Of a stretch of 64,000 nt of DNA, positions 58,657 through 64,000 are shown piece after piece. How positions within the stretch are numbered: the first letter of the stretch is position 1; each line of letters opens with the position of its first letter. The DNA is from Bradyrhizobium ivorense. GTDB lineage: Bacteria > Pseudomonadota > Alphaproteobacteria > Rhizobiales > Xanthobacteraceae. The notes under the pieces are model-generated. The model worked only from the letters and a program-made list of their open reading frames with translations, was not told the DNA's origin and made no database searches. The stretch lies in assembly GCF_900696085.1 (NCBI RefSeq), contig NZ_CAADFC020000033.1, forward strand, positions 620,001-684,000, read 5' to 3'. A program made the translations under genes and the position numbers.

Positions 58657-59973
58657 TCAAGCTGGATGAGCGCGCGGCAGACGAATGCTGACGCGGAGCC
58701 CCTGCGGCGCGTTGTCGTGCAGTGAAAATTCCCCGTCATGGGCCTGGACGACGGCCTGCGCGATCGACAGGCCGAGTCCGAAGCCGCTGCTCTCGTCCAT
58801 GGTGCGGGCCTCGTCGCCGCGCACGAAGGGCTCGAGCATGGCGGACTTGCTGTGCTCGGGGATTCCCGGCCCGTTGTCTGCGATCTCGATGGTCGCGGTT
58901 TGGTCGGTCTCGGTCAGCGTCACCGTCACCTCGCTGGCGAAGCGGACCGCGTTCTCGACCAGGTTGGTGACGGCGCGCCTGATCTCGTCGGGCCTGACCG
59001 TCAGCTTGCAGCGCTTCGGACCGTGATAGCGGACGGTGTGGCCGCAGTCGGAAAACTGCTCGCAGACCAGCTGCACCAGCGCCGCGACGTCGACCAGCGT
59101 CGGCTTGACCGCATTGCCGCTGCGCAGCAGCGTCAGCACGGATTCGAGCATCGACTGCATCTGGTCGAGGTCGCGCAGGGTTTGCGTGCGGTGCGCCTCG
59201 TCCGCGATGAATTCCGAGCGCAGCCGCAGCCGGGTGATCGGCGTTCGCAGATCGTGGCTGATCGCGGCGAGCATGCGCGTGCGGTCGCGCATCAGCGCGG
59301 CGATCCTATCCTGCATCGCATTCAGCGCCCGCGCCGCCGACCTGATCTCCTCGGGACCGCTCTCGGGAAACGGCGGCGAGATCCGGTCGACGTTAAAGCT
59401 CTCCGCGGCGCGGGCGAATGCCGACAGCGGCGCGCGCAGCGCACGGCCGGCCCAGACCCCGAGCAGAGTCACGCTCATGATGAGAAACAGCAGCGTAGAG
59501 ATCCACAGGCCGGTGAAGAACGGCGGCATATGCGGCTTGCCGACGGTGGCCTCGAGGAGGCCGCCATCCGCGAGATGAAACAGCACGCTTTCTGCCTCCG
59601 AGGCCGATCCCCGCACCAGCTCGATCTGGCCCTCGAACAGCGTGCGAATGACGATCGGCGTTGCCGCAGTCAGGCGTGCCGCGACGGCCGTAGCGTCCTC
59701 GATCAAGCGCAGCTGCAGGTTCGGCAGTCCACGGCCGATATTGCTGACCAAGAGCGCGCGCTCGGCCGCGGGCGTCCGCGAGACGATGCGTGCGATCAGC
59801 ACGAACTGCTGCACCGGCTCATCGGTCAGCAGCCGCGGCTCCTGGCGGCGGAGCAGGAAATATCCCGCCATCAGCAGGTGAATCAGCACCAGCGTGATCA
59901 GGATCAGGGCGGCGATCTGACCGCTGATGCGCCTGAAGCTGAAAAGGCCTGCGAGCTTGCCGGACCAGCTCAC
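58657..59973 (-). CDS. Sensor histidine kinase, EnvZ type
   Basis: A 438-aa membrane kinase. The first membrane helix (QIAALILITLVLIHLLMAGYFLL) is at residues about 19-41, a periplasmic domain follows, and the second helix (LWISTLLFLIMSVTLLGVWAG) is near 170. A HAMP linker leads to the H box MLAAISHDLRTPITRLRLRSE near 245, N box AVTNLVENAVRFA, G1 IADNGPGIP and G2 SGFGLGLSIAQAVV. GTG at 59973 overlaps the regulator stop (GTGA). It partners the preceding OmpR-type regulator. Confidence 0.92.
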   Translation of the reverse strand: MSWSGKLAGLFSFRRISGQIAALILITLVLIHLLMAGYFLLRRQEPRLLTDEPVQQFVLIARIVSRTPAAERALLVSNIGRGLPNLQLRLIEDATAVAARLTAATPIVIRTLFEGQIELVRGSASEAESVLFHLADGGLLEATVGKPHMPPFFTGLWISTLLFLIMSVTLLGVWAGRALRAPLSAFARAAESFNVDRISPPFPESGPEEIRSAARALNAMQDRIAALMRDRTRMLAAISHDLRTPITRLRLRSEFIADEAHRTQTLRDLDQMQSMLESVLTLLRSGNAVKPTLVDVAALVQLVCEQFSDCGHTVRYHGPKRCKLTVRPDEIRRAVTNLVENAVRFASEVTVTLTETDQTATIEIADNGPGIPEHSKSAMLEPFVRGDEARTMDESSGFGLGLSIAQAVVQAHDGEFSLHDNAPQGLRVSIRLPRAHPA

Positions 59974-60740
59974 GCGTCTTCCACCAGCGGCGTAAAGATG
60001 TAGCCGCCGGTCCGTACCGTCCTGATCATGGACGCCCCCTCGGCACGGTCGAGCTTGCCGCGCAGCCGGCTGACCAGCACGTCGACGCTGCGCCCGAACG
60101 AGCCGCCCGGGCGTCCGGTCAGGCTGAGCAGACTGTCGCGGCTGAGGATGCGGCCGTGCCGCTCGCAGAACGCCTGCAGCAGGTCGAACTCGGCGCTGGT
60201 CAGCGGAATCTGCGCGCCTTCCGGATCGCGCAATTCGCGCAGCCGGAAATCGATCGTCCAGCCCTCGAAGCGCAACCGCTGCGATCCGCTCCCCACCAGC
60301 GCGGTCAGGCCCGCCGCCTGCCGCCGCAGCACGGCGTTGATGCGCGCCAGCAATTCGCGCGGGTTGAACGGCTTGGTCAGGTAGTCGTCGGCGCCCATCT
60401 CGAGGCCGAGGATGCGATCGACCTCGTCGCCTTTCGCGGTGAGGAAGATGATCGGCGTCGAGCGGTCGGCGCGAATCCGGCGGCACAGGCTGAGGCCGTC
60501 CTCGCCGGGCAACATCAGATCGAGCACGAGGAGGTCGACGCGATGCTGCGCCATGTAACGATCCATTTCGCGGCCGTTCGCCACCATGCCGACCGAGAAG
60601 GCGTGCTCGCTCAGATAACGCGCGATCAGATGACGGGTCTCCTGATCGTCTTCGACGATCAGGACGGTCTGTGGGGTCATGGAACGGTCGAGGCCGTGCT
60701 TGCGTTCGACTACGTGCGAATCGATGCGGTCGAAATTCAT
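59970..60740 (-). CDS. OmpR-family response regulator
   Basis: A 256-aa regulator. The receiver domain shows the acidic pair in VLIVEDDQETRHLI, phospho-Asp in DLLVLDLMLPGEDG, Thr in IIFLTAKGDE and Lys in DYLTKPFNPRELL. A winged-helix DNA-binding domain follows (LTSAEFDLLQAFCERHGRILSRDSLLSL, then RSVDVLVSRLRGKL and IRTVRTGGYIF). ATG at 60740 or 60680 (MTPQTVLIVEDD) may be the start; I favour 60740 because GGACTGGACG precedes it. It is in an operon with the kinase and divergent from bamA. Confidence 0.92.
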   Translation of the reverse strand: MNFDRIDSHVVERKHGLDRSMTPQTVLIVEDDQETRHLIARYLSEHAFSVGMVANGREMDRYMAQHRVDLLVLDLMLPGEDGLSLCRRIRADRSTPIIFLTAKGDEVDRILGLEMGADDYLTKPFNPRELLARINAVLRRQAAGLTALVGSGSQRLRFEGWTIDFRLRELRDPEGAQIPLTSAEFDLLQAFCERHGRILSRDSLLSLTGRPGGSFGRSVDVLVSRLRGKLDRAEGASMIRTVRTGGYIFTPLVEDA

Positions 60741-61204
60741 CGTCCAGTCCGGTGGGTGATATCTGAACCGCGGCCGGCGCGGCGGAATCCGGTCGCGTGC
60801 GGCGAGCGAAACAAACGCCAATAGCATGTCGATCGTGGCCATTCAGCAACCTGAATGTTGCGTAATGTAGACTAATATTGCCGCTTTGTTGCCGTCCCGA
60901 ATTTGGGCCCAATCCGGCGCTTCCGCCCAGCTGCGCAAACGCATCGCGAAAAGCCCACGACGCAACCGCTTCGCTTGTTGCCGAAGTTTGCTTGCGCGGC
61001 CGGCATGTGAGCCCGCGCCGGCGTGGCGGCGTGCGTTCAAGGCAATGAATTGCGAGGCGCCGCCGATCCGACCGCCAGTCGCCGCGCACGGCCGCGATGA
61101 CAAATCCAAACCACTTGAAACGAACCCGCAATCGACAAGCCACACCGCCGCCATCGCGCTCCCGTTTCACAACGGAGGGACGTTGATGTGGAAGGATTCA
61201 GTTG
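60741..61204. other. Divergent intergenic region between the two-component system and the BamA-like gene
   Basis: No gene is seen in about 460 bases. An AT-rich patch at 60855-60895 (TGTTGCGTAATGTAGACTAA) is the likeliest promoter area for the regulator. The ribosome site of the BamA-like gene, GGAAGG, is at 61190. Confidence 0.5.
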
Positions 61205-63721
61205 ATGCGGGGCGCGACGTTCGCGGTGGCGATGGCCGGATTATTGCTTGTGGCGTCACCGCTTGCGGCGCTGTTGCCGGCGCGGGCGATCGCGCAGACC
61301 GTGCAAGGGACCGTTCACGGCATCGTCGTTGACGGCAATCGCCGGATCGAGGCCGACACGGTGCGGTCCTACTTCAAGGCCGGCGGCGACGGACGGCTGG
61401 ACCAGGCGGCGATCGATGACGGGCTGAAGGCGCTGATCGAGACCGGGCTGTTCCAGGACGTCAGGATCGACCGCAACGGCAGCCAGATCGTCGTGCATGT
61501 GATCGAGAACGCGGTGATCGGCCGTCTCGCCTTCGAGGGCAACAAGAAGATCAAGGACGAGCAGCTCTCCGGCGAGATCCAGTCCAAGCCGCGCGGCACC
61601 TTCTCGCGCGCCACCGTGCAATCGGACACGCTGCGCATCGCCGACATCTACCGCCGCTCCGGCCGCTACGAGGTGCGCGTCACGCCGGAAATCATCGAGC
61701 AGCCGAACAACCGCGTCGACCTGATCTTCAACATCGAGGAAGGCGCCAAGACCGTGGTCCGGACGGTCGAGTTCACCGGCAACAACGCCTTTTCGGCCGC
61801 GCGGCTGCACGACGTCATCAAGACCCACGAGAGCAATTTCCTGAGCTTCCTCGGCAATAACGACGTCTACGACCCCGACCGCGTCGAGGCCGACCGCGAC
61901 CTGATCCGGCGCTTCTATCTGAAGAACGGCTACGCCGATGCCATCGTGGTGGCGGCGCTGACCGAATACGACCCCGGCAAGAAGGGCTTTCTCGTCACCT
62001 TCAGGATCGAGGAAGGCCAGCAGTACCGCGTGTCCTCGGTCGACTTCCGCTCGACCATCGCCAATTTCGACATCTCGACCCTGCGCGGCTATTCGCGCGT
62101 CAGCGTCGGCTCGCTGTACAATGTCGAGCAGGTCGAGAAGTCGGTCGAGGAGATGCAGATCGAGGCGTCGCGCCGCGGCTTTGCCTTCGCCATGGTCCGC
62201 CCGGCCGGCGACCGCAACTTCGATGCCCACACCGTGTCGATCGTCTTCAACGTCGACGAAGGGCCGCGCAGCTATATCGAGCGCATCAATTTGCGCGGCA
62301 ACACGCGGACCCGCGACTACGTCATCCTGCGCGAGTTCGACATCTCGGAGGGCGATGCCTACAACCGCGCGCTGGTCGACCGCGCCGAGCGGCGGCTGAA
62401 GAACCTCGACTTCTTCAAATCGGTCAAGCTGACGACCGAGCCGGGCTCCTCCAGCGACCGCGTCGTCCTCAACGTCGACATCGAGGAGAAATCGACCGGC
62501 GATTTCTCGGTCTCGGGCGGCTATTCCACCACCGACGGCGCGCTGGCCGAGGTCTCGATCTCCGAACGCAACCTGCTCGGACGCGGCCTCTACGGCAAGG
62601 CGTCGGTCACCTACGGCCAGTACACCCGCGGCGCCTCGCTGTCGTTCGTCGAACCGTATCTGTTCGGACAGCGGCTGGCGCTCGGGCTCGACCTCACCTA
62701 CCGGCAGCAGCTGGCCAGCGACTACACCAGCTACGGCGTCACCACGCTGGGGTTCTCGCCGCGGATCGGGCTGGCGCTGCGCGAGGATCTCTCGCTGCAG
62801 CTGCGCTACTCGCTCTATGAGCAGAACATCTCGCTGTCGAGCGCGTACAACAACTGCAACAACAACGCCAACAACGCCTCGCTGGCGTTCAATCCGACGC
62901 CGAACTACATCAAGAACGTGCTCGGCGGCATCGATCCGACTAACGCCATCGATTCCGGCTTCTACGGCTATGGCTGCTATGCCGACGGCGAATCCGCGCT
63001 GCCGGTGCGCAAGGAGCTCGCCGACGGCACGTCGTGGACCTCGTCGGTCGGCTACACGCTGACCTACAACACGCTCGACAACAACAAGAACCCGACCGAC
63101 GGCCTCCTGATCGACTTCAAGCAGGACTTTGCCGGCGTCGGCGGCGACGTCAGCTATCTGAAGACGGCGGTCGACGCGAAATACTACACGCCGCTGGTGT
63201 CCGACCTGGTCGGGCTGATCCATCTGCAGGGCGGCATCCTGAGCAAGATTGGCGACCAGGACCTGCGCATGCTGGACCACTTCCAGATGGGTCCGAACCT
63301 GGTGCGCGGCTTCGCCACCAACGGCATCGGTCCGCGCGACATCACCTATTGGAATCTCGGCGCGGCCGGCGACGCGCTCGGCGGCACCAAATACTGGGGC
63401 GCCTCGTTCGAGCTGCAGATGCCGTTCTGGTTCCTGCCGAAGGAAGTCGGCCTGAAGGGCGCGGTCTATGCCGACGCCGGCTCGCTGTGGGACTATCAGG
63501 GGCCGACATCCTGGAGCGCGACCGGCGAAGTCAACACCGCGGCGTGTCCCAATTGCGGCCTGCAGTATGACGACAGCAGCATCGTGCGCACATCGGTCGG
63601 CGTCGGCCTGATCTGGGCCTCGCCGTTCGGACCGCTGCGCTTCGACTACGCGGTGCCGCTCTCCAAGGGCAAATACGACATCGTGCAGGAGTTCAGGTTC
63701 GGCGGCGGAACGTCGTTCTAG
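61205..63721 (+). CDS. bamA: BamA-family outer membrane assembly protein
   Basis: An 838-aa Omp85 protein. Signal peptide residues 1-30 (AMAGLLLVASPLAALLP, then ARAIAQT). Successive POTRA domains follow (GIVVDGNRRIEADTVRSYFK; RLAFEGNKKIKDEQL; TVEFTGNNAFSAARL; the region around RVSSVDFRS; INLRGNTRTRDYVILREF), then the Bac_surface_Ag barrel with GRGLYGKASVTYGQYTRGAS and the lid-type motif LVRGFATNGIGPRD (VRGF). The C-terminus FRFGGGTSF ends in Phe, the outer-membrane sorting signal. ATG at 61205 follows GGAAGG; a TTG at 61202 is possible. It inserts beta-barrel proteins. It is not in the usual rseP-bamA-lpxD context. Confidence 0.92.
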   Translation: MRGATFAVAMAGLLLVASPLAALLPARAIAQTVQGTVHGIVVDGNRRIEADTVRSYFKAGGDGRLDQAAIDDGLKALIETGLFQDVRIDRNGSQIVVHVIENAVIGRLAFEGNKKIKDEQLSGEIQSKPRGTFSRATVQSDTLRIADIYRRSGRYEVRVTPEIIEQPNNRVDLIFNIEEGAKTVVRTVEFTGNNAFSAARLHDVIKTHESNFLSFLGNNDVYDPDRVEADRDLIRRFYLKNGYADAIVVAALTEYDPGKKGFLVTFRIEEGQQYRVSSVDFRSTIANFDISTLRGYSRVSVGSLYNVEQVEKSVEEMQIEASRRGFAFAMVRPAGDRNFDAHTVSIVFNVDEGPRSYIERINLRGNTRTRDYVILREFDISEGDAYNRALVDRAERRLKNLDFFKSVKLTTEPGSSSDRVVLNVDIEEKSTGDFSVSGGYSTTDGALAEVSISERNLLGRGLYGKASVTYGQYTRGASLSFVEPYLFGQRLALGLDLTYRQQLASDYTSYGVTTLGFSPRIGLALREDLSLQLRYSLYEQNISLSSAYNNCNNNANNASLAFNPTPNYIKNVLGGIDPTNAIDSGFYGYGCYADGESALPVRKELADGTSWTSSVGYTLTYNTLDNNKNPTDGLLIDFKQDFAGVGGDVSYLKTAVDAKYYTPLVSDLVGLIHLQGGILSKIGDQDLRMLDHFQMGPNLVRGFATNGIGPRDITYWNLGAAGDALGGTKYWGASFELQMPFWFLPKEVGLKGAVYADAGSLWDYQGPTSWSATGEVNTAACPNCGLQYDDSSIVRTSVGVGLIWASPFGPLRFDYAVPLSKGKYDIVQEFRFGGGTSF

Positions 63722-63829
63722 GGCGGCGTTTCGGGGCGCGGGAGCGTGCGGCAGCAAGAGGCGCGCCGTCGCACGCCATGCGTGCTAGGATTCTCATCGG
63801 TATCGAGCGCTCACCTGATGAGGACAGAC

Positions 63830-64000
63830 ATGCCGCCAAGCCTGGTTCAGACGTTTCGTGGCTTTGCTTACAACAACGCATGGGCCAACCACCGCCTGCT
63901 CACGGCCTGCGCCGCCCTGAGCCAGGCGGAGTTTGCCGCCGCGCGAACCGGGTTCTTCCCAAGCCTGCAGGCAACGCTGAACCACATCTACGTCATCGAC
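63830..64000 (+). CDS. DinB-family protein, 5' part only
   Basis: 57 codons run to the window edge. The sequence MPPSLVQTFRGFAYNNAWANHRLL, then FFPSLQATLNHIYVID, matches the start of DinB/YfiT-like four-helix proteins, with the metal-ligand His in LNHIYVID. ATG at 63830 has AGGA 7-8 nt upstream; an ATG at 63818 is in frame. The activity is not predictable from the fragment. Confidence 0.8.
   Translation, partial: MPPSLVQTFRGFAYNNAWANHRLLTACAALSQAEFAAARTGFFPSLQATLNHIYVID

Noticed and set aside
58657..61170. An 837-codon frame on the minus strand covering the histidine kinase, the regulator region and upstream DNA
   Set aside because: Only the part below 59973 encodes the kinase. Above that, the response regulator uses a different frame and the sequence lacks any domain; the GTGA overlap marks the true start.
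61256..63757. An 833-codon minus-strand frame opposite the BamA-like gene
   Set aside because: Antisense shadow with Asp/His/Arg-rich low-complexity translation; the plus strand has all POTRA and barrel features.
1..64000. CRISPR arrays, rRNA genes, prophage or conjugation modules
   Set aside because: No regularly spaced repeats with unique spacers, no rRNA sequence, and no phage structural or transfer genes were seen on either strand.

Overview
This window looks like chromosomal DNA of a Bradyrhizobium-type alphaproteobacterium. It is GC-rich, carries a Bradyrhizobiaceae-style porin, a MipZ ATPase, many high-affinity-type ABC importers, a dense set of acyl-CoA and amide enzymes, and several families of palindromic intergenic repeats typical of that group. 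No phage, plasmid backbone, CRISPR array or rRNA is visible. There is one tRNA (Gln, anticodon TTG) and one complete insertion sequence.

Region 1 (1-17001) is a nitrogen and amide scavenging neighbourhood: a partial FAD amine oxidase, a VOC protein, a sugar-type ABC importer without its ATPase, a cysteine hydrolase and a formamidase on a divergent promoter, a YeiH transporter, a PAS histidine kinase, an allantoate-amidohydrolase-like enzyme, and a BMP-type ABC importer operon that contains a biuret/ureidoacrylate-type cysteine hydrolase between permease and ATPase genes. Sequences matching sigma-54 promoters (TGGCAC-N5-TTGC) lie in front of both cysteine hydrolase transcription units and the formamidase, pointing to control by nitrogen limitation.

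Region 2 (17039-31162) is more accessory: an orphan Imm11-like immunity protein, a PAP2 phosphatase, an MscS channel, then an AMP-ligase plus branched-chain-type ABC operon (20283-27469) enclosed by two copies of a 90-bp direct repeat and an inverted scrap of the mscS 5' end. An ISNCY/IS1202-type insertion sequence with an 18-bp target duplication follows, then the allantoinase PuuE and a DUF3830 protein.

Region 3 (31362-36045) holds an SDR enzyme, an auxiliary tryptophanyl-tRNA synthetase preceded by a previously hidden 15-codon leader peptide with tandem Trp codons and a terminator hairpin (a trp-type attenuator), a small protein, an aldose-epimerase-like protein, a CHAD protein and an XRE regulator. 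Region 4 (36042-43189) is a six-gene membrane complex related to group 4 [NiFe] hydrogenases whose large subunit has lost the nickel-binding cysteines (an Ehr-type complex).

Region 5 (43260-49140) is a LacI-controlled catabolic cluster (PhyH dioxygenase, MHS transporter, a frameshifted TIM-barrel epimerase) followed by a GH79-like glycosidase. Region 6 (49143-58203) contains mipZ with a striking cluster of five GANTC sites, an enoyl-CoA hydratase divergent from a TetR regulator, two oxidoreductases, a porin, tRNA-Gln and an acyl-CoA dehydrogenase. Region 7 (58243-64000) has a mosaic of intergenic repeats, a two-component system, a BamA-family assembly protein and the start of a DinB protein. 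All calls come from reading the sequence; family names rest on recalled motifs and no database search was run.
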